The position numbers and the translations under genes were made by a program. Of a stretch of DNA of 64,000 nt, positions 8,757 through 17,429 are shown piece by piece. The notes below the pieces were generated by a model. The model saw only the letters and a program-made list of their open reading frames with translations. It was not told the DNA's origin and made no database searches. Numbering within the stretch: the stretch's first letter is position 1; every line of letters begins with the position of its first letter. This DNA comes from Rhodanobacter sp. B05 (lineage in GTDB: Bacteria > Pseudomonadota > Gammaproteobacteria > Xanthomonadales > Rhodanobacteraceae). Location of the stretch: contig NZ_MUNU01000009.1 in NCBI RefSeq assembly GCF_002001085.1, positions 1 through 64,000 of the forward strand. The letters run 5' to 3'.

Positions 8757-8817
8757 GTGCAGGAATTCCATGGATCGGAAGACAGGTGCGGCGCGGGAGT
8801 GCGCAGAGACCGCTGGC

Positions 8818-11217
8818 TCAACCATCGTGCCGGGTGCGCACGGGTCGACCAGCCGGCGGCGGAAACGAGGGCGGCGACGCGGCAGCGCCGGCGCCCCATG
8901 CAGGGTTCGGCGTGGCACCCAGGGTGTAATGCAGCGTGCCGCCATGCACGACCAGGGCCGGTGTCAGCCAGGGCTGGTCGTGTGGCTTGCCATCGACGCT
9001 GAGTGACTGCACGAAGAGCGCGCGCGCCGAGGCGCCGGGCGCCTCGATGGTCACGTCGCCGCCGCTGCCGTGCACCACGGCATGCGGAAACAGCGGGCTG
9101 CCCAGCAGCAGTTCGGCGCGGCCGGGGATTTCCGGATACATGCCCAGCGCGGCCCACACGTACCACGACGACATCTCGCCGAGATCGTCGTTGCCGGGGA
9201 TGCCGTCCGGTGCGTTCTTCCAGATCGTGTCGACCACGATGCGCACCGCCTTCTGCGTCTTCCACGGCTGGCCGGCGTAGTCGTACAGCCATGGCGTGGC
9301 CACCGACGGTTCGTTGTCCAGCTCGGCGTGCAGCAGGCCGGCCTTGGTCAGCGCCCAGTGGCCATTCTTGTCGTGAAAGAACGCGTCCAGCCGTGCGGTG
9401 GCCTTGTCGCGGCCGCCCAGCGTATCGAACAGGCCGTGCACGTCGAACGGCACCATCCACAGGTAGACCGCGGCGCTGGCCTCGACGAAGCCGTCGTCGG
9501 TGTCCGGCGTGAACGCGGGCCAGCTGCCGTCGGCGTTGCGGTTCTGGATGTAGCCGCCTTTCGGCGTGGCCTTGGGGTTGAACAGGTTGCGCCAGTAGCC
9601 GGCGCGGGTGAGGAAGCGCTGCTGGCCGGCGTGGTCGCCGACGCGGCGCGCGAGTTCGGACAGCGCGAAGTCGGCGCTGGCATCTTCCAGCGTCTCGCCG
9701 GCACCGCCCCAGGCGTGCGACTTGCTGGCGATGTAGTGCAGCTTCAGCCACTGGTCGAGCGAGGGCCGCTGACCCACGCACTCGACGTTGCAACCGTCGT
9801 CGCTGAGGTCGTTGGCGGTGACCACGGTGGCCGCCGTGCGCAGCGAATCGTAGGCGCCGCGCAGGTCGAAGCCATGGCCGCCGAACGCCACGATGTCGGC
9901 CAGCGCGGGCACCGCCGGGTCGCCGCTCATCACGTGGGTGCCGCCGGAGTTGTGCGTCCAGCGATCCCACTCTCCGTGGTTCTGTTGCGCCTGGTGGTAC
10001 AGCGATTGCGCGATGTCGCTGCCGGTCTGCGGCTGCAGCCAGGTCACCAGTTGCAGGTGCGAGCGGTAGATGTCCCAGCCGGAGAAATTCGCGTACTGCG
10101 CGTGTTGGCCGGGAGCGAGGCAGTGGGTTTGCTGGTCGAAGCCGCGGTATTCACCGTTGACGTCGCTGTATACGTTCGGGTGCATCAGCACGTGGTACAG
10201 CGCGGTGTAGAACGTGGTGCGCTGGTCGACGCTGCCGCCTTCGATGGCGATGCCGCCGAGCGCCTTGTCCCAGCGGTCGTGCGCGCGCTGGCGGACTTGT
10301 GCCAGCGTGGTGCCGGCCGGGATTTCGGCCTTGAGGTTGGCGTGCGCGTTGGCGAGGCTGACGTAGGAAATCCCCACGCGTACGTGCACGCTGCTGCCAT
10401 CGGCGAAACCGACCCACGCGCCGGAGCCCTTGCCCAGCGGCGGGAATCCCTTGTCGGCGTAGCTGGTGCCGCCGCTGGCCGCGGTGCCGCCCGGCTGCAC
10501 GTCGGCATCGTGCCAGCTGCCAGTGTGGGTGAACGGCTGGTCGAACTGCGCCACGAAATACAGCGTGTAGTAGCTGCGCTGGTCGGCCTTGGCCAGGTAG
10601 CCGCAGAAGTTGCCGCTGGTGACCGAGCCGGTGACGCTACGATTGGCGCGATCGACATGCACGTCGGCGGCGCTGCTGCCCACTTCGGAGTCGGAGCTGC
10701 GGACCAGCAGGTTGGCCGGCTTGCCGGCCGGGAACGCGAAGCCGGCGATGCCGCTGTGCATCGCTGCGCTCAGCTGCACGTCGGTGCCGTTGGCCAGCTT
10801 CACCTGGTAGTAGCCCGCTTCGGCGTGTTCGTCGGCGTGGCTGAAATCGCTGGCGTAGCGGCTGTCGTCGTCATCGGCGGAGGGCGATGTGCCGATCGCC
10901 GCGGTGATCGGCATGAACGGCACGTCGCCGCTGGCCCCGGCGCAACCGGTGCCGGACAGATGGGTCAGGCTGAAGCCGCGGATGCGCGTGGCGCTGTGCA
11001 GATAGCCGCCCGGTGCCGCGGTGCGGTTGTGCTTGCCGCGGGTGTTTTCCGGGCTCCACGCCAGCATGCCGAACGGTAGCATCGCGCCGGGAAAGGTGTT
11101 GCCGCCGTTGCTGCTGCCGATCAGCGGGTTGACCGATGAAGCAGGCGATTGCGCGATCGCTGCGACGCTGAAAAGCGCGCTGGCGACCAGGGTGGCAAGA
11201 CGAAGGGGTGGGCGCAT
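8818..11217 (-). CDS. Exported GH92 alpha-mannosidase (first copy)
   Basis: A 799-residue glycoside hydrolase of family 92, calcium-dependent exo-alpha-mannosidases that trim mannose from N-glycans and mannans with inversion. A signal peptide (1-22) is followed by the family opening VNPLIGSSNGGNTFPGAMLPFG and, late in the protein, GNDDLGEMSSWYVWAALGMYP. That block carries the acidic catalytic-base region and the aromatic core. Linkage preference cannot be read from sequence. It lies 61 bp upstream of the M1 peptidase and downstream of the epimerase, kinase and transporter that would handle released mannose. It differs considerably from the second GH92 at 15017. Confidence 0.9.
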   Translation of the reverse strand: MRPPLRLATLVASALFSVAAIAQSPASSVNPLIGSSNGGNTFPGAMLPFGMLAWSPENTRGKHNRTAAPGGYLHSATRIRGFSLTHLSGTGCAGASGDVPFMPITAAIGTSPSADDDDSRYASDFSHADEHAEAGYYQVKLANGTDVQLSAAMHSGIAGFAFPAGKPANLLVRSSDSEVGSSAADVHVDRANRSVTGSVTSGNFCGYLAKADQRSYYTLYFVAQFDQPFTHTGSWHDADVQPGGTAASGGTSYADKGFPPLGKGSGAWVGFADGSSVHVRVGISYVSLANAHANLKAEIPAGTTLAQVRQRAHDRWDKALGGIAIEGGSVDQRTTFYTALYHVLMHPNVYSDVNGEYRGFDQQTHCLAPGQHAQYANFSGWDIYRSHLQLVTWLQPQTGSDIAQSLYHQAQQNHGEWDRWTHNSGGTHVMSGDPAVPALADIVAFGGHGFDLRGAYDSLRTAATVVTANDLSDDGCNVECVGQRPSLDQWLKLHYIASKSHAWGGAGETLEDASADFALSELARRVGDHAGQQRFLTRAGYWRNLFNPKATPKGGYIQNRNADGSWPAFTPDTDDGFVEASAAVYLWMVPFDVHGLFDTLGGRDKATARLDAFFHDKNGHWALTKAGLLHAELDNEPSVATPWLYDYAGQPWKTQKAVRIVVDTIWKNAPDGIPGNDDLGEMSSWYVWAALGMYPEIPGRAELLLGSPLFPHAVVHGSGGDVTIEAPGASARALFVQSLSVDGKPHDQPWLTPALVVHGGTLHYTLGATPNPAWGAGAAASPPSFPPPAGRPVRTRHDG

Positions 11218-11228
11218 GTGATTCTCCG

Positions 11229-11338
11229 GTAGGAGCCCGCTTGCGGGCGATGCTCTTTACACGGGATTCGGGATGACCAGACGTTCGTCTGTTGAAAGAC
11301 GGGATTTGCAAGAGCATCGCCCGCAAGCGGGCTCCTAC
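11229..11338. repeat. Perfect 29-bp inverted repeat between epimerase and GH92 genes
   Basis: Arms at 11229-11257 and 11310-11338 are exact reverse complements over 29 bp and are separated by 52 bp. The outer arm overlaps the stop codon of the epimerase gene, and the inner arm ends 12 bp before the GH92 start codon. The arms contain the core AGGAGCCCGCTTGCGGGC, typical of short palindromic intergenic elements in this order. The transcript could form a large hairpin between the two cistrons and reduce or separate downstream expression. Confidence 0.85.
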
Positions 11339-12543
11339 AAGTTGGCGGCTTGTTGCAGGCGCAGCAGTTCGTGGCAGGCACCCATGGTGTGGTAGTCGCA
11401 CTTGCCGGCCGGGCTCTTGTCGTCGTCGACCTTGCGGTTGTCGCGGGTGAGGATGCGATACCACGCGCCGTACTTGTGATCGACGAAATGCTGCCACGCG
11501 TACGCCCACAGTTTCCCGTACCAATCGTCATAGGCGGCAAGACCGGTGCGCGCATGCAGCAGCGCGGCGGCAACGAGCGATTCGGCCTGCACCCAGAAAT
11601 ACTTGTCGTCGTCGCAGACGCTGCCGTCCGGCGCGAAGCCGTAGCAGATGCCGCCGTAGTCGTTGTCCCACGCACGCGCCAGCGCGGTGTCGAACAGGTG
11701 TTGCGCGGTGGGCAGCAGCCAGTCTTCTTTGCGACCGCGTTTGCGAAGCAGCGGCTCCATGATCAGCAGCAGCTTGGCCCATTCGGTCTGGTGGCCGGGC
11801 TGGAAACCCCACGGGCGAAACAGATGTTTGGGATCGTCGCGGTGGTAGTCCCAGTCGATGGCCCAGTCGCGGTCGTAGTGCTCCCACACCAGGCCGTCGG
11901 CCTTGGCGGCTTGGCGGCGGGTCATGTGGTCGGCGAGGGTGTACGCGCGTTCCAGGTAGCGCGGGTCACTGCTGGCCTGGTACGCGGCCAGCATCGCCTC
12001 GCACATGTGCATGTTCGCGTTCTGCCCGCGGTAGTCGCTGAAGTGCCAGTCCGCGTCGGCTTCGTCGCGGTACAGGCCGGCGTCGGCATCCCAGTAGTGC
12101 TGCTCCAGCAGGTTCCAGGTTTCGTCCATCCAGGCAGCGGCCTGGGCGATGCCGGCCTTGCACGCGGTGGCGTAGGCGAGCAGCACGAAGGCGACACCGT
12201 AGGCGTGGTTGGTGCGGTCTTCCGGCTGCTCGTCGCGGATCGTCCAGGCGTAGCCGCCGGTGTACGGGTCGCGATGCACTTCGCGCAGATAGCGCAGGCC
12301 GTGGCGGGCGGCGTCCAGATATGCCTGGTTGTCGAACTCGATCGCCGCCATCGCGTAGTTGAAGACGAAGCGGGTGCTGCTGACTAGATGGCGATGGCTG
12401 CGCTCGTAGATCGTGCCGTCGTCCTTGAAGTAGTGGAAGAAGCCGCCGGCCGGATCGATCGCGTGCGGGTGGTAGAACGCCATCGTTTGCGCGATGTGTT
12501 CGCGCAGGAATTCGGGCGAGCGGAAATCGGGCGTGGCACTCAT
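11335..12543 (-). CDS. AGE-family epimerase/isomerase, probable D-mannose isomerase
   Basis: A 402-residue (alpha/alpha)6-barrel enzyme of the N-acylglucosamine 2-epimerase family. Visible family blocks are RFVFNYAMA near residue 58, QPGHQTEWAKLL with the catalytic-type His at 251, KYFWVQAE, and DYHTMGACHE near the C-terminus. Members interconvert mannose and fructose/glucose or epimerise GlcNAc/ManNAc. Mannosidases lie alongside and a fructokinase-like gene is translationally coupled, so mannose to fructose is the best guess. The start ATG 12543 overlaps the kinase stop by four bases (ATGA); the longer frame to 12876 is inside the kinase. No signal peptide, so cytoplasmic. Confidence 0.8.
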   Translation of the reverse strand: MSATPDFRSPEFLREHIAQTMAFYHPHAIDPAGGFFHYFKDDGTIYERSHRHLVSSTRFVFNYAMAAIEFDNQAYLDAARHGLRYLREVHRDPYTGGYAWTIRDEQPEDRTNHAYGVAFVLLAYATACKAGIAQAAAWMDETWNLLEQHYWDADAGLYRDEADADWHFSDYRGQNANMHMCEAMLAAYQASSDPRYLERAYTLADHMTRRQAAKADGLVWEHYDRDWAIDWDYHRDDPKHLFRPWGFQPGHQTEWAKLLLIMEPLLRKRGRKEDWLLPTAQHLFDTALARAWDNDYGGICYGFAPDGSVCDDDKYFWVQAESLVAAALLHARTGLAAYDDWYGKLWAYAWQHFVDHKYGAWYRILTRDNRKVDDDKSPAGKCDYHTMGACHELLRLQQAANL

Positions 12544-13520
12544 GCCTGGTTCTCCATGAAGGCCAGCACTTCGTCGCCGCTCGGCATGGCGGCGAACGAA
12601 CCCTGGCGGGTCACGGTGAGTGCCCCGCTGGCCGCGGCGAAGCGCAGCATCGCGTGCAGGCGTGGCAACTGGCTCACCAGCTGGTCGAGCCGGTCGGGCG
12701 ATGGTTCGAGCTCGGCCAGGCAGCACAACAAGGCGCCGACAAAGGCATCGCCGGCCGCCGTGCTGTCGACCACCTTTACCGCATAGCCGGGCAGTTCGCC
12801 CTCGGCGTCGGGATGGAACCAGCGCAGTGGCTTCGCGCCATCGGTGACCACCAGCAGTCGGGTGCGGCCCAGCCACAGCCGATCGAGCGCGGCCTGCTCA
12901 CCGTCCACCGCCAGCCAGGTGAACTCCTCGGCGGAGAGTTTCACCACGTCGGCCAGGTGCAGCGCCGGCCACACCAGTGGCAATGGATCGACACCGGCTG
13001 GCCACAATGCCGGGCGCAGGTTCAGATCGAAACTGACTAGGGCGCCGGCACGCTGCGCGCGCTGCATGCCCTCGCGCGTGGGCGCGGCCAGGGCGGGGTC
13101 GGTCATACTGTTGGAGCAGACGTGGAATACCGCCACCTCGGCGAACGCCTCCGCGCGGAAATCGCTGGCGCGGAATTGCAGGTCGGCGGTGTGCTCGCGA
13201 TAGAAGCTGAAACTGCGCTCGCCGTGGGCGTCCAGGTTGACGAAGGCCAGCGCGGTGTTGGCGTTGTCGGTACGCGCCACATCCGCGGTGCCGACGCCGG
13301 CCTGCTGCAGGCTGGCCAGCAGGAAGTCGCCGAACGGGTCAGCGGCCAGCATGCCGGCGAAGCGCGCGACGCCGCCGAGCCGCGCCGCCGCCACCGCGAC
13401 ATTGGCTGGTGCACCGCCGGCGAACGGCGTGAAGGCGGCGGCGAAACCGTGCGGATCGACGCCGCTGGCGTGCAGGTCGATGAGCGCCTCGCCGAAACAG
13501 AGGATGGGTCGTTGGGTCAT
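12540..13520 (-). CDS. PfkB-family sugar kinase, probable fructokinase
   Basis: A 326-residue ribokinase/PfkB-family kinase that phosphorylates a sugar with ATP. The N-terminus ILCFGEALIDLH is the fructokinase-type opening and GGAPANVAVAAARLGG is the sugar-binding block. The anion-hole motif reads DSTAAGDAF (usually DTTGAGDAF) and keeps the catalytic Asp. The stop overlaps the epimerase start by four bases, which implies coupled translation, and the transporter stop lies 19 bp upstream. With a mannose isomerase next door, fructose to fructose-6-phosphate is the expected reaction. A 2-keto-sugar or mannose kinase cannot be excluded. Confidence 0.82.
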   Translation of the reverse strand: MTQRPILCFGEALIDLHASGVDPHGFAAAFTPFAGGAPANVAVAAARLGGVARFAGMLAADPFGDFLLASLQQAGVGTADVARTDNANTALAFVNLDAHGERSFSFYREHTADLQFRASDFRAEAFAEVAVFHVCSNSMTDPALAAPTREGMQRAQRAGALVSFDLNLRPALWPAGVDPLPLVWPALHLADVVKLSAEEFTWLAVDGEQAALDRLWLGRTRLLVVTDGAKPLRWFHPDAEGELPGYAVKVVDSTAAGDAFVGALLCCLAELEPSPDRLDQLVSQLPRLHAMLRFAAASGALTVTRQGSFAAMPSGDEVLAFMENQA

Positions 13521-13539
13521 GTGCGGGGACGGAGCAAGA

Positions 13540-14853
13540 TCAGTCGGCGCTGCTGCGGATCTTCGAGCCACTGACGCCGTAGAACACGATGTACAGATAG
13601 CACAGCAACGGCAGGAAGAACGCGTGATGCAGGCCCACGTGGTCGGCAATCACGCCCTGCAGTTGCGGGATCACCGCGCCGCCGACGATGGCCATGATCA
13701 ACAGGCTGGAGGCCTTGCTGGTCATCGGCCCCAGCCGCTCGATGCCGAGCGCGAAGATGGTCGGGAACATGATCGAGTTGAACAGGCCGATCGCGATGAT
13801 GCTGTACATCGCCACGTTGCCGGTGCTCAGCATGGTGGTGGCTACCAGCAGCGCGTTGATCGCGGCGAATGTCGCCAACAGTTTGCGTGGCGAGAACCAG
13901 GCCATGATCCATGAGCCGGCAAAGCGGCCGATCATTGCCCCGCCCCAGTACCAGGAAACGTATTTCGCGGCCTGCTGCTCGCTCAGATGGCCGATGTCGG
14001 GCATCGACAGGTAGTTGACCATGAAGCTGCCGATCGATACCTCGGCGCCGACATAGAAGAAGATGCCGAGCACGCCGAACAGCACATGCGGATGGCTTAA
14101 CACCTCGGCGAAGCTGTGGCGGCCATGGTCGTCCTTGTCGGTGGCCTCGGCCAGCGCGGGCAGGCGGAACAGCCAGACGAATACCGCGAGCAGGAACAGC
14201 ACCACCGCCAGGCCGATGTACGGACCTTGCACGGCGTGCGCCTGCTGCGCCTGGTAGGCCAGTTGATCGGCCGGGGCCAGCGCCGCCAGTTCGGTCGGAT
14301 TCTTCACCACGTTGGAGAGGATCAGCAGTCCGCCGAACCACGGCGCCAGGAAGGTGCCGAACGAATTCAGCGCCTGCGCCAGGGTCAGCCGGCTGGAGCT
14401 GGTCTTCTCCGGCCCGAGCAGGGCGACATACGGGTTGGCGGCCACCTGCAACACGGTGATGCCGGTGGCCAGCACGAACAGCGCGCCCAGGAAGGCGGGA
14501 TACAGATGGAGTGCCGCGGCGGGCCAGAAACCCAGCGCACCGATGCCGGCAATCGCCAGGCCGGCCACGATGCCTTTCTTGTAACCCAGCGCCGCCACCA
14601 GCCGGCCGGCCGGCATGCCCATCAGGAAGTAGGCGCCGAAAAAGGTGAACTGAACCAGCATCACTTCGGTGTAGTTGAGCTGGAAGCTCGACTTCAGATG
14701 CGGGATCAGGATGTCGTTGAGGCAGGTCAGGAAGCCCCACATGAAGAAGATCGTGGTGAGCACGCCCAGCGCCAGCGGGTGGCTGGTGTAACGGTCGTGC
14801 GATGCGTCGGCACCCGGCGCGGATGCGGGCACGGGCGTAGCGGCAAAGGCCAT
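13540..14853 (-). CDS. FHS-type MFS sugar permease (FucP/GluP-like)
   Basis: A 437-residue proton-coupled sugar importer with twelve hydrophobic segments. It shows the fucose/glucose/galactose permease hallmarks: FFMWGFLTCLNDILIPHLK in TM1, FGAYFLMGMPAG in TM2, QVAANPYVALLGP in TM4 and SRLTLAQALNSFGTFLAPW in TM5. ATG 14853 is chosen because it begins a typical short polar N-terminus; the open frame runs on to 15210 through the promoter region. As first gene of the operon it would bring mannose (or a related hexose) into the cell for the isomerase and kinase that follow. The sugar is inferred from context. Confidence 0.85.
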   Translation of the reverse strand: MAFAATPVPASAPGADASHDRYTSHPLALGVLTTIFFMWGFLTCLNDILIPHLKSSFQLNYTEVMLVQFTFFGAYFLMGMPAGRLVAALGYKKGIVAGLAIAGIGALGFWPAAALHLYPAFLGALFVLATGITVLQVAANPYVALLGPEKTSSSRLTLAQALNSFGTFLAPWFGGLLILSNVVKNPTELAALAPADQLAYQAQQAHAVQGPYIGLAVVLFLLAVFVWLFRLPALAEATDKDDHGRHSFAEVLSHPHVLFGVLGIFFYVGAEVSIGSFMVNYLSMPDIGHLSEQQAAKYVSWYWGGAMIGRFAGSWIMAWFSPRKLLATFAAINALLVATTMLSTGNVAMYSIIAIGLFNSIMFPTIFALGIERLGPMTSKASSLLIMAIVGGAVIPQLQGVIADHVGLHHAFFLPLLCYLYIVFYGVSGSKIRSSAD

Positions 14854-14922
14854 GGCGATTTTCCGTTGCTGAGATGGTGGGCGGTGTCGCGGGTCCGGCA
14901 GGCGGACGCGCAGCTGCGACAA

Positions 14923-14936
14923 TGTAACCGTTTTCA
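14923..14936. promoter_or_regulatory. LacI-type operator in the transporter/GH92 divergent promoter
   Basis: TGTAACCGTTTTCA fits the even-length LacI-family palindrome TGNAANCGNTNNCA. It sits between the divergent FHS transporter (start 14853) and GH92 (start 15017). The cognate repressor is not adjacent. The site differs from the operators at 32.6 and 35.8 kb, so a different LacI protein is likely. Confidence 0.55.
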
Positions 14937-15016
14937 TGTGTCTGCCAATCACGCGGTGCAACATCCCCGCCGGCAGTGCTACCGTCGGCATTTGCCGTTC
15001 GCCGGAGAGACGTCCG

Positions 15017-17338
15017 ATGTCCCGATTCATGGTTCTGCTGCCGGCGCTGCTGGCGTTGGCGATCAGTGCGCCGGTTGCCGCCGCGAGCGGCCACGCAGGC
15101 GACGTCGACCCACGCATCGGCACCGGCGGCGATGGCCACACCTTTCCCGGCGCCACGGTGCCGTTCGGCATGATCCAGCTGTCGCCGGACACCGCGATGC
15201 CGGATTTCAAGCATGCCTACAAATGGGCCGCCGGCTACCAGTACGGCGATCCCACCATCATGGGTTTTTCGCACACGCACTTCTCCGGCTCCGGCCATTC
15301 GGACCTGGGCGACGTGCTGGTGATGCCGATTGCCGGCGCAGTGCGACTGGACCCGGGCGATCCGTCCAGGCCGGACAGCGGCTACCGTTCGCGCTTTTCG
15401 CATGCCAGCGAAGTGGTGCAGACCGGTTACTACGCGGTGACGCTGAGCGACTACGGCGTGCGCGCCGAGCTCACCGCGGGGCGGCGGGTGGGCTGGCACC
15501 GCTACACCTTCCCGAAGGATCAGCCGGCGCATCTGTTGCTCGACCTGCGGCCTAGCATCTACGACTACCCGGGCAAGGTGCTGTGGGCGAGCCTGCGCGT
15601 GCACCCCGATGGCAGCGTCACCGGCTGCCGCACCACGCGCGGCTGGGCACCGGGGCGCGAGCTGTGTTTCGCGATGCGCTTCTCGCAGCCGATGATCTCG
15701 CGCGAGCTTTACAACCGCGAGACGGATCTGGTCTACAAGGGCTTCGCCGGGCCAGGCAACCGGGCGGAAGACCATGACGCACAGAACGGTCGTGCGCTGG
15801 AGGGCGTGTTCGACTTCGGCAAGTTGAGCAAGCCGCTGGAAGTGAAGGTGGCGATCTCGCCGGTGAGCGAAGCCAACGCGCTGGCCAACCTCGACCAGGA
15901 CGGCAAGGGCTGGGATTTCGATGCACGTCGTGCCGAGGCGACCGCGGCGTGGAACAAGGCGTTGGCGGTGATCGATGTCGATGCGCCGAAGTCGGACCGG
16001 ACCATGTTCTACACCGCGCTCTACCATGCGATGCTGGCGCCGACGCTGAGCATGGATGTGAATGGCGAATACCGGGGCCCGGATCACGCGGTGCATCGGG
16101 CGCAGGGCTTCGATTTCTATTCCAGCTGGTCGCTGTGGGATGTGTACCGTGCGCAGCAGCCGCTGATGGTGCTGCTGGATCCCGCCCGCAGCACGGACTT
16201 CATCCGTTCGCTGATCGCCGCCGGCCAGGCCAGCCCGTTCGGTATCCTGCCGGTGTGGGCGTACCAGGGCCTGGAAACGTGGTGCATGATCGGCTACCAC
16301 GCGGTGCCGGTGATCGCCGATGCGTACATCAAGGGCGTGCGCGGATTCGACGCTGACGCCGCGCTGAAACTGATGGTCGCCAGCGCCACCTACGGACCTT
16401 ACGGCGACCTCGCCGATTACATGAAGCTCGGCTACGTGCCGATCGACCATGAGCCCGAGGCGGCGTCGAAGACGCTGGAATACGCCTACGACGACTGGTC
16501 GCTGGCGCAGATGGCTGGCGCGATGGGCAAGCGCGGCATCGCCGCCACCTTCATGCAGCGGGCCGGCAACTGGCGCAACGCCTGGGATCCGAAGACCGGC
16601 TTCATGCGGGCCAAGCTCAGCAACGGCCAGTTCCGCGAACCGTTCGATCCGACCTTCGCCGGCTACGGCAGCGACTACACCGAGGGCAATGCCTGGCAGT
16701 ACTCGTGGTACGTGCCGCAGGACGTGCCCGGGCTGATCCGCGCGATGGGCGGCGATGCGAAGTTCACGGCCAAACTCGACCAGGTGTTCGACGCCAAGGT
16801 CGACCCGGCGCACTTCAAGAACGTCGAGGACATCACCGGCCTGATCGGCTGGTACGCGCATGGCAACGAGCCGAGCCATCACATCGCCTACCTGTACGAC
16901 TATGCCGGGGCAGCGTGGAAGACCCAGCAGCGGCTGAAGCAGATCATGGACAGCCAGTACGCGCCGCGCCCCGATGGCCTCAGCGGCAACGACGACCTGG
17001 GCCAGATGTCGGCGTGGTACATCTTCACCGCGCTCGGCTTCTATCCGGTGACGCCGGCCAGCGACGTGTACGCGATCGGGCGACCGTTCGTGCGCCAGGC
17101 CACCATCCACCTGCCCAACGGGCATGCGTTCACGGTCACGGCATCGCCGCTGGACGCGGCGCACCCGTGGGTCGGGGCGGTCACCCTCAATGGCAAGCCA
17201 CTGGAGCGCACCTATCTGCGGCACGCGGAGATCCTGGCCGGCGGCGAACTGCATTTCACGATGCAGGCCGAGCCGAACAGGGCCTGGGGCAACGGCGCCG
17301 CCGCGCGGCCCGTGGCGGTGAGCCAGCCAGGCCGGTGA
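15017..17338 (+). CDS. Exported GH92 alpha-mannosidase (second copy)
   Basis: A 773-residue GH92 exo-alpha-mannosidase. A signal peptide (about 1-23) is followed by the family opening VDPRIGTGGDGHTFPGATVP, the block HTHFSGSGHSDLGDV, and GNDDLGQMSAWYIFTALGFYP near residue 660. Length is typical. ATG 15017 has a GGAGAG site 8 bp upstream; the frame runs to 14936 but that start lies in the promoter and operator. It is divergent from the transporter operon containing the other GH92, so the two enzymes probably act together in the periplasm on branched mannose structures with different linkages. Confidence 0.92.
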   Translation: MSRFMVLLPALLALAISAPVAAASGHAGDVDPRIGTGGDGHTFPGATVPFGMIQLSPDTAMPDFKHAYKWAAGYQYGDPTIMGFSHTHFSGSGHSDLGDVLVMPIAGAVRLDPGDPSRPDSGYRSRFSHASEVVQTGYYAVTLSDYGVRAELTAGRRVGWHRYTFPKDQPAHLLLDLRPSIYDYPGKVLWASLRVHPDGSVTGCRTTRGWAPGRELCFAMRFSQPMISRELYNRETDLVYKGFAGPGNRAEDHDAQNGRALEGVFDFGKLSKPLEVKVAISPVSEANALANLDQDGKGWDFDARRAEATAAWNKALAVIDVDAPKSDRTMFYTALYHAMLAPTLSMDVNGEYRGPDHAVHRAQGFDFYSSWSLWDVYRAQQPLMVLLDPARSTDFIRSLIAAGQASPFGILPVWAYQGLETWCMIGYHAVPVIADAYIKGVRGFDADAALKLMVASATYGPYGDLADYMKLGYVPIDHEPEAASKTLEYAYDDWSLAQMAGAMGKRGIAATFMQRAGNWRNAWDPKTGFMRAKLSNGQFREPFDPTFAGYGSDYTEGNAWQYSWYVPQDVPGLIRAMGGDAKFTAKLDQVFDAKVDPAHFKNVEDITGLIGWYAHGNEPSHHIAYLYDYAGAAWKTQQRLKQIMDSQYAPRPDGLSGNDDLGQMSAWYIFTALGFYPVTPASDVYAIGRPFVRQATIHLPNGHAFTVTASPLDAAHPWVGAVTLNGKPLERTYLRHAEILAGGELHFTMQAEPNRAWGNGAAARPVAVSQPGR

Positions 17339-17429
17339 GCGGCGCCGGCGGCTTCACGGACGGCGCGGCGAAACATGCCAGAATGTCCGCAGTCTTTTCC
17401 GGGTCGGGTTGGCCGATGCTGCACGCCAG

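Noticed and set aside
13517-17254. A 1245-codon open frame on the minus strand
   Set aside because: It runs antisense to the second GH92 and out of phase with the transporter, and its translation is rich in Arg, His and Ala with no recognisable motif. High GC keeps such frames open.
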